Assembly: GCA_001604385.1 (NCBI GenBank)
Contig: LVBK01000024.1
Span: forward strand, 1-48,487
Direction: 5' to 3'
From: Spirochaetales bacterium Spiro_09
Lineage (GTDB): Bacteria > Spirochaetota > Spirochaetia > Treponematales > Treponemataceae
DNA: 48,487 bases
Shown: positions 1-7,386 of the stretch, in pieces
Numbering within the stretch: the stretch's first letter is position 1
Layout of the letters: every line of letters starts with the position of its first letter
Position numbers and translations under genes: made by a program
Notes under the pieces: model-generated
Told to the model about the DNA's origin: nothing
The model's database searches: none
The model's input: only the letters and a program-made list of their open reading frames with translations

Positions 1-2
1 AA

Positions 3-440
3 ACCACCAGGTATATGTATCCGAAACCCGCTGATGATATCAGTGAAACGAAAGAGTTTTTAAGTAATTCTATTTCAGAAATGAAAAAAGGAACAAATTA
101 TCAAGTGATTATAACCAGAAAAGATACACATGAATTTATTGGCTGTGCTGGTTTACATGAACTGACAAGCGATATCCCGGAGTTAGGAATATGGATTAAA
201 AAAGAAGCCTTTGGAAACAAGTACGGGCAAGAGACCATCAAGGGTATTGTCAATTGGGCTGTTACACAAAGAAGGTGGCATAAAGCTCGGTATCCCGTTG
301 ATAAAAGAAATATTGCAAGCAGGAAGATTCCTGAAAGCTTGAATGGGGTAATCATAAGGGAATTCAAGAGCATCAATATGAGTAATATTGAATTAGACGA
401 AGTCGAATACGAAATTTCTCTTGCCAAAGAATTTGACTGA
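3..440 (+). CDS. GNAT-family N-acetyltransferase, 5' end cut by window edge
   Basis: The reading frame is open to the first bases of the window, and the residues before the first ATG (position 15), TTRYMYPKP, look like the usual beta-strand of RimJ/RimL-type acetyltransferases. The true start therefore lies upstream and this is a partial gene. Visible GNAT features are the segment IGCAGLHEL, the strand ELGIWI, and the turn NKYGQE followed by a helix, which matches the acetyl-CoA pyrophosphate loop. Family knowledge: such enzymes acetylate an amino group on a protein, a small molecule or an antibiotic; the substrate cannot be read here. The methyltransferase follows 43 bp downstream on the same strand. 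Base composition is clearly more A+T-rich than the rest of the window, suggesting transfer. Confidence 0.8.
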   Translation, partial: TTRYMYPKPADDISETKEFLSNSISEMKKGTNYQVIITRKDTHEFIGCAGLHELTSDIPELGIWIKKEAFGNKYGQETIKGIVNWAVTQRRWHKARYPVDKRNIASRKIPESLNGVIIREFKSINMSNIELDEVEYEISLAKEFD

Positions 441-483
441 CAATTGCTTCTTGCCTGATGCATGAGACGACGAAGAGGAGCCA

Positions 484-1146
484 ATGAAAGATATTAGTAA
501 ACCGTGGGATTGGAGTAAAAACACCCAAGACCTCTGGTACGATCCTTGTGAAGAATCATACTATTTAGTACATAGATGGAAGAGCAAAAAGTATACATCT
601 TTTCTCGATCTTGGGTGTGGCCTTGGACGGCATTCGTTGTTATTTGCACAAAATGGTTTTCAGGTCAATGCATTTGATTTATCGCATACTGCGATTACCG
701 AGCTGCGAGAAAGAAGCAGCCGCTTGGGCGTGACTATTGAATGTCATATAGGTGATATGACCTCATTGCCCTACTCTGATGAATCATTCGATTGCTTGCT
801 TGCATATCATGTAATCTCGCACACAGATACACAGGGCATAAGGATCATACTGAACGAAATTCACCGGGTACTGAAAAAGGGCAGTGAATTTTACTTAACA
901 TTATGCTCAAAAAATTCCTGGAGTTTTCAGGAGGCTGGATACCCGAAACACGATGAAAATACAATTGTAAAAATTGAAGATGGACCCGAAAATGGAATTC
1001 CGCATTTTTATTCCGATGAAAGAACAATAGAAAAATTATTCACTGACTTCAAGCTGGAAAATATCAGACACACTAAAGACGTTGTTTTCAATGGAACACC
1101 ATTACAGAATTCCTGGCATTATTTTATTTTGGGGAAAAAAGAATGA
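484..1146 (+). CDS. class I SAM-dependent methyltransferase
   Basis: A 220-residue protein with the Rossmann methyltransferase motifs: motif I FLDLGCGLGRHS at about residues 39-50, the acidic end of strand 2 in NAFDLS, and motif IV DCLLAYHVISH near residue 102. Pfam Methyltransf_11/25-type enzymes of this size move a methyl group from S-adenosylmethionine to a small molecule or protein; the acceptor is unknown. The start at 484 is supported by GAGGAG four bases before the ATG. It shares the low-G+C, A/T-ending codon style of the acetyltransferase upstream, so the two probably arrived together. A hairpin lies just after its stop but terminates the opposite strand. Confidence 0.85.
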   Translation: MKDISKPWDWSKNTQDLWYDPCEESYYLVHRWKSKKYTSFLDLGCGLGRHSLLFAQNGFQVNAFDLSHTAITELRERSSRLGVTIECHIGDMTSLPYSDESFDCLLAYHVISHTDTQGIRIILNEIHRVLKKGSEFYLTLCSKNSWSFQEAGYPKHDENTIVKIEDGPENGIPHFYSDERTIEKLFTDFKLENIRHTKDVVFNGTPLQNSWHYFILGKKE

Positions 1147-1172
1147 AAAATAGCTGTACCGGTTCGGATAAA

Positions 1173-1207
1173 TAAAAAGGCTCTGCGGGTTTGCTTCCTG
1201 CAGAGCC
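1173..1207 (-). terminator. intrinsic terminator of the beta-helix gene
   Basis: GGCTCTGC (1179-1186) pairs with GCAGAGCC (1200-1207). Read on the minus strand the hairpin is followed by TTTTTATTT, so it should end transcription of the minus-strand gene that stops at 1234. Confidence 0.75.
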
Positions 1208-1233
1208 TGTCCTAAGGATCCGGGTATAATAGA

Positions 1234-3285
1234 TCAGTAATTACATGTAAATAACGGCTCTGTAATGGCTTCTTTGCTTGCAAAAGGACCAGCAATCGGA
1301 GCCGAATCGCGTTTACTACCGTAGAAGTCCGTATCAAACGTGATTGGCGTACCATCCGGATTCTCATACTTCTGTTCAGGCTCAAATGCTGGTTGTATGT
1401 CGTCTGTGTGAAGCAGGTTGCATGTTGTATCCGGCAAGAAGTCGAACAGATTTGTTTTAATGGTGACCTTTCCATCAACATGAGCAACATCTATAGTCAC
1501 CTTGTTTTTCTTGTCGACGTATGCATCGGTCTCTTTCTTCATTGGTTTTGCGTCATTGAAGTACAGGTTCCCCTTGGCCCAAACCGGTAGCTTGGCATAG
1601 TAGCGATCCGTCGGTTTTGAACCCATTCCGCAGTAGCCCTCGAACTGTGCATCCCATTCTTCAAAAGTTGGATAACTGTCGTACGGAATTGTACCGGTAA
1701 TAATGTTTCCATCATCCCAGTCCTGCTTCTTTTGCTTGACGGCTTTCTTCGACCCTTCCATAACCTTCTTCATAAATGGGCGCATCGGCTTCTGAATGAA
1801 AATGTTGTTGAAGAATGAACAGTCTCCATGAAGAAATGACATAAAGCCGGTAATATTCGTTCCATGGGGAACATGGATTGGTGTGTAGCGTGGAGACGGA
1901 AGGTTTGGCGCGCCGTTGTTTACACCAAGCGAAACAGCAGTAAATCCACCTGCGATAATATTGTGCACCACTGCAACACCCTGCGTGGCAAGTTTTAATG
2001 CTCTGTCAGAAAGGAAGATGTTGTTATCAACAAGGGTCGGGCCGTGTGATACTTCGATGAATAAATCTTCTGCTGCGCCCATAAGGCTTTCCCTGTTCAT
2101 ATTATGGGCTTCCGGCAAACAGTTATTATAGAAAAGATTCTGCGTTACCCGCGTTCCCTGAGCCTGCCAGTCAAGCCAGAGCCCGCGAGTGCAGTTATGA
2201 ATGTGATTGTGCCTGAAGATAACGTCAATGGCAGCGTGCATTTTGATGCCGCCAATTTCGGCGCCGGCAAGATTCTGTTTGTTGTTGATATGGTGAATGT
2301 GGTTGTCTTCGATCAAAGAAAATGCACAGCCCATGTGTCCAACAATTCCGGTCTGACCACAGTCATGAATCTCACAGCGGCGAACTATATGGGACCCTAT
2401 CGTTTCCTTTGACCAACCATCATTCACCGCGATACAGACACAGTCTCGCTGTGTCTGTGTGCCATCCTTGTATTTTTTATGAAGCCACTTGTTATCGTTA
2501 TCCTTCTGGAAATATTTTCCAAGCGAGATGCCGGAACACTTGGATTCGAAAATGTGGCAGTCTTCGATTATCCAGCCTTTGGACCAGTGCGGCCCGATCA
2601 TGCCATCCTGGTAGGCAGTTGGCGGCGCCCACTGTGTGGCCGCCTTCGAAACAGTGAACCCGGAAAGGGTAATATAGTTCTTTCCCGTTTCAGAGGGAAG
2701 AAAACAATTTTTACGAACCGAAATCTCTACATCCTCAACATTCGGATCCTTCCCCTGGAAGTTGGCATAGATAACTGTTTCGTTATGTACTGTGTCCTGT
2801 TCGGTGTACCATGTGTACAGGGTAAAATCCTTATCCCATGAAACGGTATTCACTTCGGGATTCTTTACCTTTGAAAGTTCGGTTACTTCATACAGGGATT
2901 TGCCGTTCAGGTAGACATCGCCTGTGTGGGCGATCAAGTAGGCAATGTACCAGTCGCCGCTGACCAGTGTCGTATACGGGTTGTAATCGGCAAATATTCC
3001 GTTAGGGATGTTTGCCCTGTAAACGGTTCCTTCAATTTTCTGCCAATTCTTTATTGACTCGGCTCCGGTAATATGAGCGCCATGGCGTGTTTCACTGCGG
3101 TATACAATCGGCGCATTCGGCGTCCCGCCATTTTTGGGGTTAACGTATTCTCGATACACTCCAGGGGCAACGATAACCTCATCGCCCGGTTGCGCGATAT
3201 CTGCAGCCTGTTGTATTTTTTTGAAGGGATGTTCTTTTGTTCCGCTTCCGCCCTCATTAGCCTTACCGTCAACAAAGTACGTCAA
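1234..3285 (-). CDS. right-handed parallel beta-helix repeat protein
   Basis: A 683-residue protein. The N-terminus (YFVDGKANEGGSGTKEHPF, then KKIQQAAD and PGDEVIVAPGVYREYV) is the typical opening of the DUF1565/polysaccharide-lyase-9-like pectate-lyase fold. The middle holds repeated short strands such as NHIHHI, IIEDCHIFESKCSGI and VTQNLFYNN that make up beta-helix coils. Family members include pectate and alginate lyases, isomerases and phage-like adhesins; substrate and catalysis cannot be assigned. The start is chosen at a TTG (3285) because GGAGGAG lies seven bases upstream and the protein then begins exactly at the domain. A longer frame to 3339 would add 18 unrelated residues. With this start there is no signal peptide, so it appears cytoplasmic, which is unusual for a polysaccharide lyase. 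Confidence 0.8.
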   Translation of the reverse strand: MTYFVDGKANEGGSGTKEHPFKKIQQAADIAQPGDEVIVAPGVYREYVNPKNGGTPNAPIVYRSETRHGAHITGAESIKNWQKIEGTVYRANIPNGIFADYNPYTTLVSGDWYIAYLIAHTGDVYLNGKSLYEVTELSKVKNPEVNTVSWDKDFTLYTWYTEQDTVHNETVIYANFQGKDPNVEDVEISVRKNCFLPSETGKNYITLSGFTVSKAATQWAPPTAYQDGMIGPHWSKGWIIEDCHIFESKCSGISLGKYFQKDNDNKWLHKKYKDGTQTQRDCVCIAVNDGWSKETIGSHIVRRCEIHDCGQTGIVGHMGCAFSLIEDNHIHHINNKQNLAGAEIGGIKMHAAIDVIFRHNHIHNCTRGLWLDWQAQGTRVTQNLFYNNCLPEAHNMNRESLMGAAEDLFIEVSHGPTLVDNNIFLSDRALKLATQGVAVVHNIIAGGFTAVSLGVNNGAPNLPSPRYTPIHVPHGTNITGFMSFLHGDCSFFNNIFIQKPMRPFMKKVMEGSKKAVKQKKQDWDDGNIITGTIPYDSYPTFEEWDAQFEGYCGMGSKPTDRYYAKLPVWAKGNLYFNDAKPMKKETDAYVDKKNKVTIDVAHVDGKVTIKTNLFDFLPDTTCNLLHTDDIQPAFEPEQKYENPDGTPITFDTDFYGSKRDSAPIAGPFASKEAITEPLFTCNY

Positions 3286-3429
3286 TTGTGTTTCTCCTCC
3301 CAGAAGATGGTGTATCACTACTGACTGAAATACTAACATGCCAATGGTTCAAATGCCAGACATTTAACCCTTTGAATGTATGATGACGGCATATGCCTTG
3401 TCAGAGAACGACCCTGCAGGGGCTTTCGC

Positions 3430-3482
3430 ACGCGGGGGCTCCGCGCGTCGGTCGTCCGACCTTCTTCGCTCTTTCTGCCTCA
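3430..3482 (+). repeat. intergenic palindromic repeat, copy A
   Basis: One of four copies of a 51-53 bp element found only between genes in this window. It begins with a small palindrome, CGCGGGGGCTCCGCGC (arms CGCGG/CCGCG), has a variable middle and ends CTGCCTCA. This copy also holds the hairpin GGTCGTCCGACC (3450-3461). It lies between the divergently transcribed beta-helix and LuxR genes. Its size and structure resemble REP-type elements; no transposase is nearby. Confidence 0.7.
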
Positions 3483-3562
3483 ATTTTCTGTCCTGGATCA
3501 GGAAAGCCGGAAAAGATGCGCCAAAGTGGCTATACTGAGGTGTATGATGAGGCTGATTTCGG

Positions 3563-4501
3563 ATGACTGAACTTTTATTGGCTTTTTTTGTGCAGGCAGT
3601 CGCGTTTTCCGCCATTCTGATGTGCCTGTTTGCCCGAAAGCGGGGAGGGCCTTCCTGGCTTGCCGTGTACGCGCTCTTTCTGTTTTCCTGTATTTTGTAT
3701 GCGCTTGTCAGAAACCTGGGCTATTTTTTTCAGTTCTTTGTGCTTCCCCTTACGCTTGAAGAGAACCTGGCATATTTCGCGTGCTACTGTCTGGCGAACG
3801 CATTCTTTTCTTGCCTGATGTTCCGGCAAGCCCTTATCCTGGTGCATGTGGAGCTCACAGGTTCTTCGCGCGTGTTCCATTTCGCGTTTTGCTCGCTTCC
3901 CCTGTTTGTGTTGGCCGCCGGTGCGGGCGTGTCCCGGTATGCTGGAGTACGGGTCTTGCCAATCTTTTTTTCTGTTGGTATGTACGAGGTTTTTGCAGCC
4001 TACCTGGGCCTTATTGTTTTTCTTGCGATCAAATACAGGAACATACATGAAGGGTTGAACAGACGATTGGTGGCGGTAAATCTTGTGGCGGGCGGTATCT
4101 ATTTCGTGCTTTCAATACCGGTCTATTTCGACTTGCTGACGATTCCCTACTACATTGATTCTGCATGGGTTTTGCATGTCAGCCTGCTTGTGATATTCGC
4201 AGGCAGCCTGGTCATCGTCGCGCGGTCGTTCCTGATGGACCCGGTTTCCGATATACAGCGCACCGCTATTTCGGTACCGGGACATCTTGATGAATATACC
4301 CGGAAACTGGTTCTCTGCATCTGTCTGGGAATGTCCAACGAGGAAATAGCCCTTGAACTGGGTGTCAGTGTGCAAACGGTGAAGAGCCGACTGTATCGGC
4401 TCTTCCGAAAATTCGGCGTGCAAACCCGAACCGGTTTGATATATGCTCTCCAGAAAGACGGGGATGAGAGCTCTGCCTCAGGTTCGGGGAAGCCTCTGTA
4501 A
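3563..4501 (+). CDS. membrane-anchored LuxR-type transcriptional regulator (1)
   Basis: A 312-residue protein with an N-terminal block of about seven hydrophobic segments (residues 1-220) followed by a LuxR/GerE helix-turn-helix: EEIALELGVSVQTVKSRLYRLFRKFGVQTRTGLI at roughly residues 255-290, with the usual recognition-helix pattern. No phosphoacceptor receiver domain is present. This layout suggests a one-component regulator that senses in the membrane and acts on DNA from there; the signal is unknown. TATACT at 3531-3536 is a candidate -10 box and GAGG sits ten bases before the ATG. The 3' end overlaps the convergent second regulator by 24 bp. Confidence 0.75.
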   Translation: MTELLLAFFVQAVAFSAILMCLFARKRGGPSWLAVYALFLFSCILYALVRNLGYFFQFFVLPLTLEENLAYFACYCLANAFFSCLMFRQALILVHVELTGSSRVFHFAFCSLPLFVLAAGAGVSRYAGVRVLPIFFSVGMYEVFAAYLGLIVFLAIKYRNIHEGLNRRLVAVNLVAGGIYFVLSIPVYFDLLTIPYYIDSAWVLHVSLLVIFAGSLVIVARSFLMDPVSDIQRTAISVPGHLDEYTRKLVLCICLGMSNEEIALELGVSVQTVKSRLYRLFRKFGVQTRTGLIYALQKDGDESSASGSGKPL

Positions 4502-5368
4502 GACGCCCAGGAGCTGAACCCGGTTTTTTACGTTGAAGCGTTTAAAGAGCGCGTGAATGTAATTTCTGACCGTGGTTTCGCCAAGGTCCATCTTCACGGC
4601 AATTTGCTTGTTTCCCAATCCTTCCTGTATGAGCATCAGGATGAGCTTTTCTTTTTCGGTCAGTTCGGTAATCTCATCCGGCGCCGACTTTTTGTGCGAA
4701 AAAAGGGTCAGCGGGGTGTCATACACAATATTGACCAGGCCTAGGGCAAGGAGATACAGATTCTCGGGAAAAAGGTACCAGGGAAGGGCCGGAAAGGCGT
4801 TTTTCAGAAGCTGTGTCCCGATAAAGAGCGGGATGAACGCGAGGTTGCATACGGCAGTGAAAAACATCATGGGTTTCGCGCAGGCAGGCTCCTGTACTTC
4901 CCGGTAATAGGCAAGAAAGTACAGGGCCGAGTAGAACAGGATGGCGCTTGTGCACAGGATCGAGAACAACCGCAGATGAGCGACAAGCGAGGGTATCCAG
5001 GGAAGCAGGATTGCCGGCACAAGCGGGGCGATGGCAATTGCCCGGGCAATCCGGGGATGCCATAACCGTGGAGGAACCGGTATGATTCTGGAAACCAGGC
5101 GCACAAAGAGAAAGATAAAGAGGCTATGAAGCAGGGTTTCGATTGCCAGAATATTCGGGTACAGATAATAGGTCGGCGGTCCTGAAAATTCAGTGATAAA
5201 AAACACACAGTTCTTGAATAACGCATAGGCCTGGAACGCGATCAGAAACGGGCCGTAGAGACCCAGGATGCGGGTATCCGGATATTTTATCTGAATGTAT
5301 TCGGCGATGATGCCCGCAAAATGAACTATGTGCGTCAGGGCATATGCGAAAACAAAAACAAGGGCCAT
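4478..5368 (-). CDS. membrane-anchored LuxR-type transcriptional regulator (2)
   Basis: A 296-residue protein with the same plan as the gene it meets tail to tail: about seven transmembrane segments over residues 1-215, then a LuxR helix-turn-helix (ELTEKEKLILMLIQEGLGN, then KQIAVKMDLGETTVRNYIH). The two proteins share architecture and the HTH signature but little sequence in the membrane part, so they look like old paralogues rather than a recent duplication. AAGG eight bases before the ATG is a possible ribosome site; TACACT just before the start could instead be part of a promoter, so the start is only moderately secure. Role inferred: membrane-sensing one-component transcription factor. 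Confidence 0.75.
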   Translation of the reverse strand: MALVFVFAYALTHIVHFAGIIAEYIQIKYPDTRILGLYGPFLIAFQAYALFKNCVFFITEFSGPPTYYLYPNILAIETLLHSLFIFLFVRLVSRIIPVPPRLWHPRIARAIAIAPLVPAILLPWIPSLVAHLRLFSILCTSAILFYSALYFLAYYREVQEPACAKPMMFFTAVCNLAFIPLFIGTQLLKNAFPALPWYLFPENLYLLALGLVNIVYDTPLTLFSHKKSAPDEITELTEKEKLILMLIQEGLGNKQIAVKMDLGETTVRNYIHALFKRFNVKNRVQLLGVLQRLPRT

Positions 5369-5412
5369 ATAGTGTACCTTACTCCCCGTAAGTGTCTTTT
5401 GTAAAGACCTGC

Positions 5413-5442
5413 TTGAACAGGCAGTTCCTTACCTGGCATCAT
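5413..5442 (+). promoter_or_regulatory. promoter of the YeiW-like gene, leaderless layout
   Basis: TTGAAC (5413-5418), 18-bp spacer, CATCAT (5437-5442), then exactly six bases before the ATG at 5449. Transcription should start at or next to the start codon. Confidence 0.5.
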
Positions 5443-5448
5443 GGCAGT

Positions 5449-5712
5449 ATGGAATGTCGTCCCGGTTGTGCCGCCTGTTGTATAGCGATATCTATATCTT
5501 CCCCGATACCCGGCATGGAGGCCGGCAAGCCTGCCGGGGTCAGGTGTGTCAATCTGGATCAGCATAACCGGTGTACCATTCATAATTCGGCGGTATATCC
5601 GGCTGTCTGTAAAAGCCTGCGTCCCTCGCCGGAAATGTGCGGCACCGACAATGCCTATGCGTTCCGCTATCTGGAACTTCTGGAAGAATTGACGAGGGCA
5701 GATGGACCATAG
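5449..5712 (+). CDS. YeiW/YkgJ-type cysteine-cluster protein (UPF0153)
   Basis: A small 87-residue protein that begins MECRPGCAACC and carries SISSPIPGM, GKPAGVRCV, NRCTIH and PAVCKSLRPSPEMCG. This is the zinc/iron-chelating cysteine-cluster family, and the spacing recalls E. coli YeiW, which also begins directly at the first cysteine (recalled, not searched). The cysteines probably bind a metal or Fe-S cluster; the biological role of the family is unknown. A GTG at 5392 would give 19 extra residues, but the candidate promoter at 5413-5442 and the family N-terminus favour 5449. The SGNH hydrolase follows 140 bp downstream. Confidence 0.75.
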   Translation: MECRPGCAACCIAISISSPIPGMEAGKPAGVRCVNLDQHNRCTIHNSAVYPAVCKSLRPSPEMCGTDNAYAFRYLELLEELTRADGP

Positions 5713-5852
5713 GCGCAAGACAGGAACTGACTTTTTCTCCCCTGTTTTCAGGTGATTTGTCCCGGTTTTTATTGTACAATAATAAGAAGCTTTCACCGGG
5801 CGACTGGCGCCCGATGTCATGTTATGTTACGGCACAGCCGGAAGAGGTGCGT

Positions 5853-6482
5853 ATGAAACTTGAAGCAAAGATGAGAACCGATGAACATCATGTGGAGAAA
5901 CACAAGAGTTTTATTGAATACAAGGGAAAGGACAAGATCGAGATAGTGTTCCTTGGAGACTCGCTGACCCGTCGGTGGGAAGACAATCCCGCGCTGTGGC
6001 AGGAGTTCTTCGGCGGCATGAATGCGATAAACATGGGAGTAGGCGCCGATTGCCTTGAAAACATCCTGTGGCGCGTTGAAAACGGCGAGCTTGACGGCAT
6101 GAAACCCCGTTTGGTCCTCTTTTTGGGCGGTACGAACAATATTACCGCCGACACTCCCGAATACATTGCCTCCGGTGTGCTGCAGATTGCCGAAGCGGTC
6201 AAACAAAGGTGTCCGGGAAGCACTGTCGTGGTTCTCGGTCTGTATCCCCGGGCGGCCGATGACAATGGCAATGACTGTATCGCAAAAATCGCGCTCGTGA
6301 ATGACATGCTTGAAAAGGAATGTCCCGGTAGGGGCCTGGGCTATGAATACTATGGGAATGCCTTGCTTGCCCCTGACGGAAGCATTGACCGGACCATTAT
6401 GGAAGACGGTCTCCATCTGAATGCCGCCGGATACCGGATTGCGGGTCCGATCGTACAGGGCATAATCGCAAAATATTCCTGA
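5853..6482 (+). CDS. SGNH/GDSL-type hydrolase (1)
   Basis: A 209-residue hydrolase with the SGNH blocks in order: block I VFLGDSLTRRW with the nucleophile Ser (about residue 36), block II NMGVGAD with Gly, block III FLGGTNNI with Asn, and block V DGLHLNAAGY with the Asp-His pair. It resembles platelet-activating-factor acetylhydrolase-like and rhamnogalacturonan-acetylesterase-like enzymes that remove acyl or acetyl groups from lipids or sugars. No signal peptide is visible with this start, which is supported by GAAGAGG upstream of the ATG. TTGTCC (5757-5762) with TAATAA (5780-5785) is a weak promoter candidate. A second, distant SGNH hydrolase lies at 20712-21344. Confidence 0.85.
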   Translation: MKLEAKMRTDEHHVEKHKSFIEYKGKDKIEIVFLGDSLTRRWEDNPALWQEFFGGMNAINMGVGADCLENILWRVENGELDGMKPRLVLFLGGTNNITADTPEYIASGVLQIAEAVKQRCPGSTVVVLGLYPRAADDNGNDCIAKIALVNDMLEKECPGRGLGYEYYGNALLAPDGSIDRTIMEDGLHLNAAGYRIAGPIVQGIIAKYS

Positions 6483-6493
6483 GTGTCACACGT

Positions 6494-7324
6494 ATGTTAC
6501 GACAGACTGCAAGTATTCGGCTCTGTGCAATTGTACTTATAGCCTTCTTTGCCTTGACACCCCTTTGTGCCGACATTGCCGATCATCGGGACAATGTCAG
6601 GGAAGCGCGGGAAGCCGGCAAGAAGGAAGAGGTACGTAAGGAGGAAGACCAAGAGGACGGAGATTCCGCCCTCGGTTCCTTTATTTTCGAATTGTTCGGA
6701 CTTCTTTGGGCATATAACAATCTGTGGACAACATACAGCCCGTATCCCTATGCGGAAGGGCCCTTTATCCGCTTCCCGGTACCTTCCGTCCCCTCAGCGG
6801 GACAGGATATCCAATGGATTCCGGCCACGCGAAAAAACCATTGGCTGGCACTTGAAACGTCCGGTGTGTGGATGGACGGTATAGGGTTTGGTTCCTGGTC
6901 AAGCCTTCGCGGTCATTTTTGGCGATTTTTCGGTCCGTCGGTTGACGTTATTCTGTTAGCCGATGGTCGGGAAACCCTGCCGTCGGCACGCATCGGCGGA
7001 AATTTTTCCCTGTTGCAGTTTAACCGGTTGAGCATGAATATTGTTGCCCAATATGTGACCGGTTCAATGGAAGAGGAGCAATCGGGTTCCTGCGTGGGCC
7101 TGGACATTGTGTCCTATCCTGTGCGTCCGGTATCGCTCCGTTTCCGGGTTTCATCCCTTAATTATGAATATCACGGATATACGGAAACAGACCTCTCGCT
7201 GGGAGTTTTTTCCGGTCCGGTCGAATTCTTTGCCGGCTGGAGATACTGGCAGCTGCAGACCAGGGGGGGCACAGTCATGGACCGGTATCATGGCATTTTT
7301 GCCGGGGCCGGATACCGGTTCTAG
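6494..7324 (+). CDS. secreted, outer-membrane-like protein of unknown function
   Basis: A 276-residue protein with a clear signal peptide (hydrophobic residues 8-25, cleavage likely after ALTPLCA). A charged linker rich in Glu, Lys and Arg follows (residues 32-55), then a region of alternating strands ending in GAGYRF. The C-terminal aromatic residue and the strand pattern suggest a small beta-barrel in an outer membrane; this is an inference and I do not recognise a named family. It starts 11 bp after the SGNH hydrolase, so the two are probably co-transcribed. No good ribosome site is visible before the ATG. Confidence 0.65.
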   Translation: MLRQTASIRLCAIVLIAFFALTPLCADIADHRDNVREAREAGKKEEVRKEEDQEDGDSALGSFIFELFGLLWAYNNLWTTYSPYPYAEGPFIRFPVPSVPSAGQDIQWIPATRKNHWLALETSGVWMDGIGFGSWSSLRGHFWRFFGPSVDVILLADGRETLPSARIGGNFSLLQFNRLSMNIVAQYVTGSMEEEQSGSCVGLDIVSYPVRPVSLRFRVSSLNYEYHGYTETDLSLGVFSGPVEFFAGWRYWQLQTRGGTVMDRYHGIFAGAGYRF

Positions 7325-7349
7325 CGGGATGTATGCCCGGCCTGTGTGA

Positions 7350-7379
7350 TTGAAAGCCAACCCTTTTTCAGGGTATCTT
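7350..7379 (+). promoter_or_regulatory. prfC promoter, leaderless layout
   Basis: TTGAAA (7350-7355), 18-bp spacer, TATCTT (7374-7379), then seven bases to the ATG at 7387. No Shine-Dalgarno sequence is present. Confidence 0.5.
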
Positions 7380-7386
7380 CTTCTCC

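Noticed and set aside
5637-5852. Longer N-terminus for SGNH hydrolase 1
   Set aside because: It would overlap the YeiW-like gene in another frame; the ATG at 5853 has a ribosome site and starts just before block I.
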